A DNA stretch of 64,000 nt from Adenophora triphylla var. japonica (Eukaryota; Streptophyta; Magnoliopsida; Asterales; Campanulaceae), in contig JAFEMH010002604.1 in the NCBI GenBank assembly GCA_022495995.1, positions 62,001 through 126,000 on the forward strand. Direction: 5' to 3'. The stretch's first letter is position 1. The number at the start of each line of letters is the position of its first letter. The notes beneath the pieces are model-generated. The model did no database searches, was not told the origin of the DNA, and saw only the letters and a program-made list of their open reading frames with translations. Positions 44,066-54,668 of this stretch are shown piece after piece. The position numbers were made by a program, and so were the translations under genes.

Positions 44066-45839
44066 TGTGAATGTAGGCCCCGGGATTGAACCATTTTATA
44101 GGGTCGCCGTTTCACCTCAGTTTGAAGACACCGGTTTTATTGAAAAACGGAGTCGCCACACCATTCTGATTTCCTCAAAACTTTGAAAAAAAGGATAAGG
44201 GTTCGGAGGTTAAGTTACTCCTTGGGAAGAACTTATTGCATTTACCCAAGGAGCCTTGCAAAAGCAAGTCTTCCTAGATCAGAAGTTTGTGCTTGCTTGT
44301 GCGTTCGTGTGTGTGTGTGTTTTGAAAAGAGGAAGGAATGTGCCAAGTTTATCTGCCGGACATATAAACCATATGAGTAGGTTATAGCTCTGGATTTCTT
44401 GGATTTGATGTTTTTGGGATTTTGATCCCGTGCTCATTTTGGACTTGTGATCATCATTACGTGACCTTTTTACCCTCCCGTTGGATTAATACACCATAGT
44501 AGGCGTAAGAGCCTTGGTATGTCTTAAACCAACGTTCTTTGGGGACTTGGTCATATGTGATCGAGAGAGGGACACCTTTTTAAAGTCCAAGAATGAGACT
44601 CTTTAGAAAAGGAAGAATCTTTGCCCATCAATCCTACATCTTGAGACGATAGAGATTCGTAGGGACATTTATGTTCGTCTCAAGTGATTATTGGAGATGT
44701 CGGGACTTAGATCCGTCCGCTTCTAAAGGGACTATGATTATGGCATTTTAGAGGTGGAAACGATGTAAAGATGAAGCCTTTACACCGATCTGCACCACGG
44801 AATGCTCCAAGAATCAAGGGGACTAGGGGAAGGGGTATAAAGATTGGATCTTTATACTCATCCTATGTCTTTCGTGCCTTAAAAGGATACTAGACAATCC
44901 TCGGAGAGTGATCCATCCTTAAGGGACGTGGGGGAAATGACATTGAAAGTAAAGATTGCATTTTTAAGATAAATATCGTAATGAACATTATTAAACTAAA
45001 GATATGAAGTAAAGGGAAGATCTTTATGACTCTTCCTATGTCCTTTAAGACCTAATAAGGTGGACAATCCTTGGAAGGCAAGATAAAGGGAGGGAAATGA
45101 CATAATGGAAATAAAGATTGCATTTTTATGTGAAAATAAAGGGACATCACATCATCATGTGGTGGATTTTTCCCTAGAACAATCCACTTGTGGACCCTTG
45201 TTCATCCTTGGGAGAGGATCCCCAATGAATCCTTTGTGTGGGGGAAAGGGGGATATGATGATTTACATTGCAAAGATAGGAACTTTATAGCAAATAATTA
45301 ATATAAATAACAAGTAATGGCAAGATAAATGACAAACAATAAGTAAATCAATATAATGAGAGTACATCAAGGGGAAGGAAGGAGAGATTACCAATGGTGG
45401 TTCTCTCTATCTCCCTAGGGTATTTTCCTATTTAGGTATGGAGGAGGGAGGTGGTTTTTGGAGTGTTTTAATCTCTGGAAATTTGTGGTATTAAATTGGC
45501 AGAGTAACAGTGCCTAAAAGTTGTTTTTAAAATGGGTAGATGAGGCCTCTATTTATAGGTTGCAGTGTGCTTCCTAAAGAAGCCGCCCGGCGTTAACCTG
45601 CAGCAAACGAAGCCGCCCGGCGTTATCCTCTGTTGTGTCAGCATGTTTCTAGATTCATGCAAGGTGGCATCTAGAGGCTTCTTTCCAGCGAGGTCCTGCT
45701 TGGAATTTTAATTCCTAGCAGGTCCTTCCTCCCTTGGAAAGTTTGGAAAAGTTCCCGAATTGCCCCTGAACTTTATGAAAGTTCGGGGAATTGCCAGGAA
45801 ACTTAACCAAAAGGCATGAGCCAGATTTGGGTACTTACA
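44066..45839 (-). repeat. Gypsy 5' LTR (1774 bp) inserted in Copia-C2 integrase
   Basis: Starts TGTAAGTACCCAAATCTGGC at 45839 and ends CATTCACA at 44066. It has paired GCCGCCCGGC (45583-45625, spaced 30 bp) directly upstream of TATA (minus, CTATAAATAGAGG, ~45550). Closely related to the solo LTR 46889-48928. It interrupts the integrase of C2 right after the WGCEA motif. Confidence 0.9.
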
Positions 45840-46888
45840 GCTTCACAACCCCAAATCTTCATGAAAGACAAACTAGGTTTTCTTCCATGCCACATCTCAT
45901 GTGGGGTCTTAGGAGCCGATTTAGTAGAGACTCTATTCAGTGCGAACGCAGCAGTCTCTAATGCTTGTCCCCAAAAGGATATAGGAAGGTCTACTTGACT
46001 CATAATCGAACGAACCATATCTAATATGGTTCTATTCCTCCTCTCGGAAACACCATTCCATTGTGGTGTACCGGGTGGAGTCAACTCTGAAACAATTCCA
46101 TAGTTTTTGAGATGATTATCAAACTCTTGACTCAAATACTCACCACCTCGATCAGATCGAAGTGCTTTGATTGTTTTGCTAATTTGATTTTGTACTTAAT
46201 TTTGAAATGTTCTAAACATCTCAAACGATTCACTCTTGGACTTCATCAGATAGACATAGCCATATCTAGATAAGTCATCGGTGAATGTAATGAAATACCG
46301 AAATTCTCCCAGAGCAATGCTGCTCATTGGTCTGCATACATCAGTATGTATTAAGCCCAATAAGTCACTAGCCCTTTCACTACTCTTAGTGTAGGGTTAT
46401 TTTGTCATTTTGCCCAATAAACAAGATTCGCATATCTCATATGATTCATAATCATGTGAGTCTAACATTCCATCCTTGTGGAGTTTAGAGATGCGTTTCT
46501 CATTTATATGACCAAGCTCGCAATGCCACATGAACGAGTTGTTCACGTCATTCGGTTTAGACTTCTTGTCCACATGATAAACATTTTCAACATTATTTTG
46601 TTTCTCATCAACATCAAGAACATAAAGGCCATTAAATGAATTTGCAATACCATAAAGCATATCATTTAAATAAATATAAAACTTCTTATTCGCAATAAGA
46701 AAATTATACCCCTCATTATCCAAACAAGAAACGGAAATAATATTTCTACTCAAATTGGGAACATAGTAACAATTGTTCAAAACAAGTACTAAGTCACTAG
46801 GTAAAGTTACATCATATGTCCCTACGGCTAATGCAGCAACTCTTGCTCCATTCCCAACACATAGGTCAACTTCACCTTGCTTGAGTAG
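45840..46888 (-). pseudogene. Copia-C2 protease end and integrase
   Basis: After the solo LTR: KQGEVDLCVGNGARVA, NLSRNIISVSCLD, then zinc-binding MWHCELGHINEKR and YEICESCLLGKM, followed by frameshifted core. The second catalytic Asp motif [11 protein letters not shown] is near 46150, TPQWNGVSERRNRTILDMVR carries Glu, and WGQALETAAF and KIWGCEA follow. The first Asp block lies in the degraded 46140-46390. Confidence 0.85.
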
Positions 46889-48928
46889 TGTAAGTACCCA
46901 AATCTGGCTCATGCCTTCCGATTATGTTTCCCAACAATTCCCCGAACTTTCATAGAGTTCACGGGCGATTCGGGAACTTTTCCAAATTTTCCAAGGGAGG
47001 AAGGACCTGCTAGGAATTAAAATTCCAAGTAGGACCTCGCTGGAAAGGGCATTCCAGAATCTGCCACCTTGCATGTTTCTAGAAGGGAGGCAGTTATGGC
47101 TCGTAATGCCGTGCGACATATTAAGCCACTCCCATGCAGCCTATAAATAGAGGCTTGCTCCTCTCATTTTAGGATCCCTTCCAGCCCCCTTAGCGTCACT
47201 CTGCCAAAATACGCCAGAAACCTCCTCTCTCTCCTCCCATACACACAACTCATCTAAATCTCATCCATTTCTCTCCCAATCCTCTATCTATCATACACAA
47301 TCCAACACACACTTCACACACACACATTGAAGTCTATAAGTTGGATTCACCTGAGCTGAATATCAGATCCTAAAGCTGATGTTTGAAGGCTCCTATATCT
47401 AGCTTGATATAGGAGTCGTGGTCATCAAGGGTAACGATTCTCTCCCTTTTTCTCTCCCTATATTCTTTCTATATGAGATCTCCATGCTAAATGTGTTGAT
47501 TATGATGCATCCTGATTAGGATTGCATGTTTTAGTCTTAGATTGTTTAGATCCGTAGTTGTTTTCATATTATTTCATGTAATCGAATCGGCTTAATATTG
47601 TTTTGCATGAACATTCGAGATGAATGTGGATTCCTCATATCCACACCCTCTTGAAATGTTTGTTATTGATTTATGAGCTCCCTGAGATCCATATGTGATG
47701 TAACTTGACTATATTGTTGCCTTGATGTATCTGTAAATCTTGTTTGTAAAAGTCTCTGCAAATGGCTAAAGGTGTCACGCGACACAACTTGCCATGCAAG
47801 TCCTGTGTCACGCGACACCATTGGCCAGTTTGCAGAAACTTCCTTCTTTCAGTTGTAAGCTGATTTCAATCTTTATTTCCTGTTGTAATCTGATTTCCAT
47901 CTTTATTTTAATATCATTTCCCCACGCAAAGGATTCACGGGGGATCCTTTCCCAAGGATGAACAAGGGGTCCACTCGTGGCTTGTTCTAGGAAAGATCCA
48001 CCGCATGATGATGTGATGTCCCTTTATTTTTACATAAAAATGCAATCTTCACTTTCAATGTCATTTCCCCCCATGTCCCTTAAGGCTGGATCACTCTCCG
48101 AGGATCGACTAGTAGCCTTTAAAGGCACGAAAGACATAGGATGAGTATAAAGATCCAATCTTTATACCCCTTCCCCTAGTCCCTTTGGTACTTGAAGCAT
48201 CCCGTGGTGTGGATCGGTGTAAAGATCTCATCTTTACATCGTTTCCGCCACTAAAATGCTATAGTTGTAGTCCCTTTAGAAGCGGATGAATCTTATGTCC
48301 CGACATCTCCGATCATCATTTGAGACGAGCAATAAATGTCCCTACGAAGCTCAATCATCTCAAGATGTAGGATTGATGGGCAAAGACTCTTCCTTTTCTA
48401 AAGAGTCTCATTCTTGGACTATAAAAAGGCGTCCCTCTCTCGATCACATATGACCAAGTCCCAAAGAACGTTGGTTTAAGATACACCAAGGCTTTCACGC
48501 CTACTATGGTTGATTATTCCAATGTGAGGGTAAAAAAGGTCACATAATGATGATCATAAGTCCAAGATGAGCACGGGATCAAAATTTCGAACACATCAAA
48601 TCTAAGGAATCCCGAGCGATAACCTTCTTATATGGTTTATACGTCCGGTAGATAACTTGGAACATTCCCTCCTTTTTCAAATAACACACACACACGAGCA
48701 CAAACTTCAGATCTAGGAAGACTTGCTTTCGCAAGGCTCCTTGGGTGAACGCGATCCATTCTTCCCAAGGAGTAACTTAACCTTCGGACCATCATCCTTT
48801 TTTTCAAAGTTTTGAGGAAATCAAAATGGCGTGGCGACTCCGTTTTTCAATAAACCGGTGTCTTCAAACTGAGGTGAAGCGGCGACCCTATAAAAAAATG
48901 GTTCAATCTGCCATGGCCCACATTCACA
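46889..48928 (+). repeat. Gypsy solo LTR (2040 bp, TSD AGTAG)
   Basis: TGTAAGTACCCAAATC at 46889 to CATTCACA ending 48928, flanked by AGTAG on both sides (46884-46888 and 48929-48933), with no internal gypsy DNA. It carries TATA (CTATAAATAGAGG, ~47141), an upstream CGTGCGACAT remnant, and the pair GTGTCACGCGACACA (47771 and 47804, spaced 33 bp). The solo form implies LTR-LTR recombination. Confidence 0.95.
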
Positions 48929-48933
48929 AGTAG

Positions 48934-49894
48934 CTTCCTATTCCTTAGTCCCTGCACATTTAAACAAATGTGAGATCCACATCCGGTATAAATACCCATG
49001 AACTAGAAACAGAAAGGAAAATATCTATCATATAGATACCTGAATCAGAAGCAATCACATTGCCCTTCTTCGCCTTTAGGCCTTCCTTCTAAGCCTTGCA
49101 GTTGCGCTTCCAATGACCAACCTCTTGGCAGTGGTAGCAAACCGCATCCTTTTGAGATGCCTTGGGAGCCTCTCCGACAATGGCAACTTTTGCCTTAGGT
49201 TTAGCAACACTTGCTTTACCTTTGCCATCTTTCTTGAACCCTTTGCCTTTGTTAACCATTAACACAGTGTCGGTTCGGGGCTTCTTGATATTCTTCTCTG
49301 CGGTCTTAAGCATCGCATGCAATTCTGAGAGAATCTTATCCATGCCACTCATGTGATAGTGCTTTGTTAAATGACTAAAACTTTCAGGCAATGAATTCAA
49401 TATCGTATCCGTGGCGAGTTCCAAACTCATCGGATTTCCAAGCCTTTCGAGACGCTCAATGTGACCCTTCATCTTAAGGACATGAGCACCAACCGACTGC
49501 CCCTCTTGCATCTTGCATGCATTTAGGGCCTTTACCACATTTGCTTGTTTCTTACTTGCACTTGGAACATTTCCTTTAAGCGCTCAGCAAGATCAAATGC
49601 TGTCTCCATGTGCTCAAGGTCCTTCTGAAGAGCCTTAGACATGGTGGCTAGCATAAGGCATGCAACATCTGTAGAATCATCATTATATTTCTTATATGCA
49701 TCCCTATATGCCCTAGAAGCATTTGGAGCAGGTTGAGGTGGAATGGGTTCATCGAAAACGTACAGTTTCTTCTCTTGCCTTAGAACAATTCTAAGGCTTC
49801 TGATCCAATCAGAATAGTTTGTACCGCTCTCTTCAAGCTTGTCCTTCTCAAGGACTGATCGCAGTGACAGAGGCTGATTATTGTGATTAGCCAT
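48934..49894 (-). pseudogene. Copia-C2 Gag and start of protease
   Basis: ATG at 49894: MANHNNQPLSLRSVLEKDKL, YSDWIRSLRIVLRQEKKLYV, MFQVQVR. A frameshift near 49535 follows, then NACKMQEGQSVGAHVLKMKG and LNSLPESFSHL. The CCHC knuckle CYHCQEVGHWKRNC is at ~49098-49139. It then runs through a stop to the protease, where a one-base change near 48985 disrupts the DTG active site. Confidence 0.9.
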
Positions 49895-50766
49895 TCTACA
49901 ATAAAATATGTAAACAATATAAGCATATATCAATATCAACACATTTATCATCTAAGAGCAAATAATGTATTTCATAAATACTCCCACTAAATTATACACC
50001 TTCAAATACAAACATGTATCATATAATCATAGTAGGCTAAGATCTATATTTCACTTGATTTTGGATTAACTGATTCAATGCTCGAAATTAAGCTATTTAG
50101 GTTGAAACATCAATCATATCACTATATGACTCTTAGATCTTTTATGATATTTCCTTAGACATCCTATGTCAAAACATGTTTTAAATCTCATATATGCCTT
50201 GGGTCAAATCTCATTTGAAAGCACCAATTAAGTCAAAACCTTTTTCAAATGCATGAGACATGGAACGATGCACCTAACTGAGTCAAAACTACATCAACCA
50301 TTATCTCATCTTGATCACAAATTAAGATATAAGATACACCCAACTGAGTCGAAACTACATAAAATACCTTAAAATATCACAAGTGTTCTAATCAAGGAAT
50401 GGCATAAGACTTAAATATTTAGAAGGTTTTCACATTGTAACAAACATCGCATGGTTGTAACATAAATCTCATGTGAACATAATTATGAACATAGGGCTTC
50501 ACAGAATTTCATACAAACAATTTGATTTAATTTTGAGAAATTACAAATTTAATTTAATCATATTAAACAAATCATCAACCAATGTGATAAACTAATCATA
50601 TTAATCCATCATTAATCATAACCATGGCATATCTCATATACTTGTTTTCATAAAACAGAACACATAAAATTTAGATCTATTTCACATATCATGGTAGCAA
50701 ATAATCAAATTAAATCTAGCATGCCAATTTCAATCCTAATCATGGCAAGACAGAGCTCTGATACCA
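49895..50766 (-). other. Copia-C2 leader and PBS
   Basis: About 0.86 kb of AT-rich leader. PBS TGGTATCAGAGC (minus, 50755-50766) lies one base from the LTR. No coding. Confidence 0.85.
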
Positions 50767-50767
50767 C

Positions 50768-52486
50768 TGTTGAGTTTTAGGGTTACAAACGCAGCGGAAG
50801 AACATTGAAAAACAACAACAAAACCCTAGCCCTTAGATCCGTCTAGCATGAAGATATTAGAAAAAACATGAAATATAATTACATACCTTGAATGCGATTT
50901 AGTTTGTCAAAGTAGATCTCAAAATTCAAACCTAGAATTTTGATGTCGAATCTTCTAATTTCCTTCTTCGAACTTGGTGATGAATCAACAAACGGATCTT
51001 CAAGACTTAGGAGATAAAGCAACCTCCCTCTAATGGTGATCCACACGCGAACGAACCAAGAACTTCTTCTTGTTGGATTGCTAGATGATCCTCTTGATTA
51101 TTGAATCAATATTCAATAATCAAAGCCAAAACTATGGAATAATTTGGGAGCCTTTGATTCAAAATTCTAACAATCTCTAGAATTTCATAAACCTAGAACA
51201 ATGATGTAGGGATAGATTTATGACTGCAATGGATTTGTATTTATATCATATATAAACACTAATCATATTAGGTTAGAAGTCTTTTGTCAAACCTAATCCA
51301 ATCCGGCCAAGGAAAATGCGGACTGACCAAAAACTGCCCAGGGCACGACTCGTGCTCTTGGGCACGACTCGTGCAACGAGTCGTGCTAGGCAATCACGAG
51401 TGCCCCTAAGCCAAAATTCAGTCGTGTCACGAGTCGTGACTTAAATGTCACTCGTGCTGGTTTTTGGTACCAGTCGTGCCCATGGGCACGAGTCATGCCC
51501 AACCCACAAAGTTAAACAAGTCAACGATCTCCTTGGTGGCCTCAAAACGCAGTCGTACTGCCTTGTCACGAGTCGTGACCCTTGGCATGAGTCGTGACCC
51601 AGGAACGAGTCGTGCTCCTGGTCACGAGTCGTGACCAATTCCCATAATTTCCAATTTTAGCTCGAATAAAATTCGTTCTATGTGTGTGACCCAAAAGGAA
51701 TTATATTATGTTGGTAGTGAGTCGAAACATCGACCTCACAAGACATAAGTGACTTCTAGCAAATCATTATGTCCACCCAATTAATATAACATCAAAGCTT
51801 GATTCCTTGATAGATCAAATGTCACAATTCCTTTGTCTATGATGTCCAATTGAACATAAGTCATGGTCTATGTCAACTCATTCCGTTCAATGCTTTCTCG
51901 ATTCCAAATATGATAATCCAAATGCATTTGATCTCTATCAAATCACTTAAGTGTGGCCACACATTTCAACAACATCATTCATCAAGGGGCCTAAGCAAAC
52001 ATCTCTCTTCATAAGAGGGACAAATCCCGTCTTGACTTATCATTCTTCCCTACATGAATCCAATCGTGCTAGCATAGCCCTTATTGCTATCCGATTAAAT
52101 ATAGTGTTAGACTATATTAAATGCAACGTTCATCATGTGGAAGACGATGATAATCTCAGGTACTAAGGATTCCAATGACACGACTATCATGAGATTTAAT
52201 CATGACAACAGACCATGTCATAAATCTCATACGTAGGTCATGTCCAATACTTGTTCTCTAGCAAGTATCCATAAGTGTAATGTACATCTCCATGCATATA
52301 ATCATCTCCATGATTATCCATTACCAACTTATACTAGTTGTTCACAATAATTAGGGACGCAGTTCAATATAATGAAACATGCAAAACATATAATGAACCA
52401 AATAAACTTTCTCTATAATAAATGATAAAGATGATACATAACGATTCAAGTTAAATATAACTATAGCCTAGGGAACTACACCAACA
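50768..52486 (-). repeat. Copia-C2 5' LTR (1719 bp)
   Basis: Element-orientation start TGTTGGTGTAGTTCCC, end CTCAACA. A dense cluster of GCACGACTCGTGC and TCACGAGTCGTGA palindromes lies at 51344-51632 (at least ten), directly upstream of TATA-like minus-strand motifs at ~51236-51262. The LTR is about 350 bp longer than that of C1. Confidence 0.95.
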
Positions 52487-54668
52487 TTTCATACCATACC
52501 ATGCCCTTGGAGCTTGTTTGAGTTCATACAAAGCCTTTTGGAGTTTGTAGACATGATTTGGAAAATTGGAGTCTTCAAATCCAGGCGGTTGGGCAACATA
52601 TACAATTTCTTGAAGTTCACCGTTGAGGAAGACACTCTTAACGTCCATTTGATATAGCTTGAAACGTTTGTAAGATGCATAGGCCAAGAAAATTTTGATT
52701 GCTTCTAGTCTTGCAACTGGAGCAAAAGTTTCATCGTAGTCTATTCCTTCTTCATGCCTAACCAACCTTGCTTTATTTCTGGTGATGCTTCCATTCTCAT
52801 CCATCTTGTTTCTAAGCACCCACTTTGTTCCTATTACTCCTTGATCATGCGGTCTAGGCACTAAAGTCCAAACCTTGCAACTTTCAAACTGGTTGAGTTC
52901 TTCTTGCATTGCAACAACCCAACTTGAATCTTAGAGTGCTTCATCAACTTTCTTGGGTTCAATTTGAGATAATAGAGAAGTTTGCTCATCATAGTTTGAT
53001 CTCCTTGTTTGAACCCCAGAAAATAAATCACCAATCATATTTGAGAGAGGGTGACTGCTGACTTCACGAACCTCGGGGGTTAAATCTGGTTGAACTGAGG
53101 TTTGCTGAAGATCTTCTATTGGTACATCGTTAGATCCTTTAGTGAAGTCATTGAATGGGTGAATTCTCATCAAAATCTTCCCTTGAGGTTGCATCTGGAG
53201 TTGGAACTTCAGGTGCGGTTTCAAAATTATTAGAGGGGAATTCATTTGATGTTGATGTATTTCCTTGAGTTGATGGATTTTGCGGTTCTTGAGGTTCAGG
53301 TGCGGTTTCGAAAGTTTCACCTATTTCATTAGTCTCAAGAAAATCATCAACAATATTTGGAGTCAAATGTGGCTCAAGGAGAGAATGCTCATCAAAAGTA
53401 ACATGGATAGATTCTACTATCTTTAAACTAGATTTATTAAAAATATGAAAAGTTTTGGAATGTTTAGCATACCCAACAAAAATACCTTCATCAGCCTTAG
53501 CTCTAAATTTACCTCTGTTTTCTCTTCCATTGTGGAGAATAAAGCATTTAAAGCCAAAGATTTTGAAAAAGGCTATGTTGGGGGTTCTTCCTCTCCAAGG
53601 TTCATATGGAGTCTTGTTGTAGGTTTTATTGATGAGGGAGCAGTTTTGAGTGAAGCATGTGTGTTAACCGCTTCAGTCCAAAAATACTGAGGAAGCTTGG
53701 CTTCAGATATCATTCTCTTTCCAACCTCAATCAACGTCCTGTTCTTTCTTTCCACAACCCCATTTTTTTGTGGAACACCAGCATTAGAAAAATTGTGATC
53801 AATTCCATGGTCATCACAATATTGAGCAACACCATTGTTTTGACAAGAAGGTTGTAGCCTGGTGGTAGGCACTCCTCACTTGAGACCAAAGGTCCCGAGT
53901 TCGAGTCACCAATGGGGGGAATATGGGAACATATGTTGATCCTCTTTAGATTAGGAAAAAAAGAAACAGCGTTGTTTTTTAATTCTGTTCCATTATCAGA
54001 CCTTACACTAACGATGTCGTCTTCGTTTTGGATTTGGAACCGTCTAAAGAGTGAGGTTAGAATTTCCTAGCAATCATCTTTTGTGATCATCATTTCAACC
54101 CACGTATATCTTGAATAATCATCCACTACCACTAAATTATATCTACTTCCTCCAATGTTGGCGGTGGTGACGGGTCCAAACAAATCAATGTGAAGCAGTT
54201 GTAAACATCTTGAAGTTGAAGGTGCAGTCTTACTGGTGAAAGACGACGCGGTTTGTTTACCAAGTTGGCAAGCACTGCATTTTTCTGGATGGTGGTCAGC
54301 CACTTTGGGTAAACCGCGAACGAGGTTTTCCCTTCCAATCTTTGCAAGATACTAGAAGTTCAAGTGGCTCAACCGCTTATGCCATAGACAACTATTTTCG
54401 CTCACATTTTTAGCTACAAAACAGAGATTAGTAATACTACATGTAGAATTTAAATAAATAATGTAAATATTACTCTTACGAGTCCCTGTGAGTAGTGTAA
54501 CTCCGAAAATGCCATCTTTGATAAAGCAATTTGACGAAGTGAAGTTGTAGTGCATTCCTTTGTCACAGAATTGAGAAATTTATAGGAGATTATGCTTGAG
54601 TCCTTCAACAAGGGAAACCTTCTCAATGGTTAGGTTTCCTCTCCTAATTGTACCATACCCAATTGTGA
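52487..54668 (-). pseudogene. Copia-D integrase and RT N-terminus (host of C2, SINE and T2)
   Basis: From the right: end of protease (GYGTIRRGNLTIEKVSLVEG), zinc-binding CLWHKRLSHLNF and KCSACQLGKQ, LLHIDLFGPV (Asp), DDYSRYTWVEM, SDNGTELKNN (Asp). Then comes the SINE, followed by NAGVPQKNGVVERKNRTLIE (Glu), a long acidic linker with a frameshift near 53160, and RT with [61 protein letters not shown] and APRAWYG. RT ends where C2 inserted. Several stops and shifts. Confidence 0.85.
53842..53965 (+). mobile_element. tRNA-derived SINE in Copia-D integrase
   Basis: A 124-bp insertion between near-identical 13-bp duplications, ACACCATTGTTTT (53829-53841) and ACAGCGTTGTTTT (53966-53978). It contains a Pol III A box-like TAGCCTGGTGG (53855-53865) and B box-like GAGTTCGAGTC (53897-53907), spaced as in tRNA genes, and an A-rich 3' end. 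It interrupts the integrase after TELKNN. Confidence 0.8.

Larger units (their letters stand above)
45840..52486 (-). mobile_element. Copia-C2: 5' LTR, gag, PR and integrase, twice interrupted
   Basis: Minus-strand copia inserted in the RT of Copia-D (right flank TTTCA at 52487-52491). A gypsy solo LTR splits it at PR/IN and a gypsy 5' LTR truncates its integrase. RT, RNase H and 3' LTR are not in the window. Confidence 0.85.

Noticed and set aside
39320..52486. C1 and C2 LTRs as the two ends of one copia
   Set aside because: Each has its own adjoining PBS and gag, and the LTRs differ strongly in length (1375 and 1719 bp) and sequence, so both are 5' LTRs of separate insertions.
53850..53910. 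tRNA gene
   Set aside because: Has A and B boxes but no acceptor stem or cloverleaf by eye, and is flanked by target duplications. Called a SINE.
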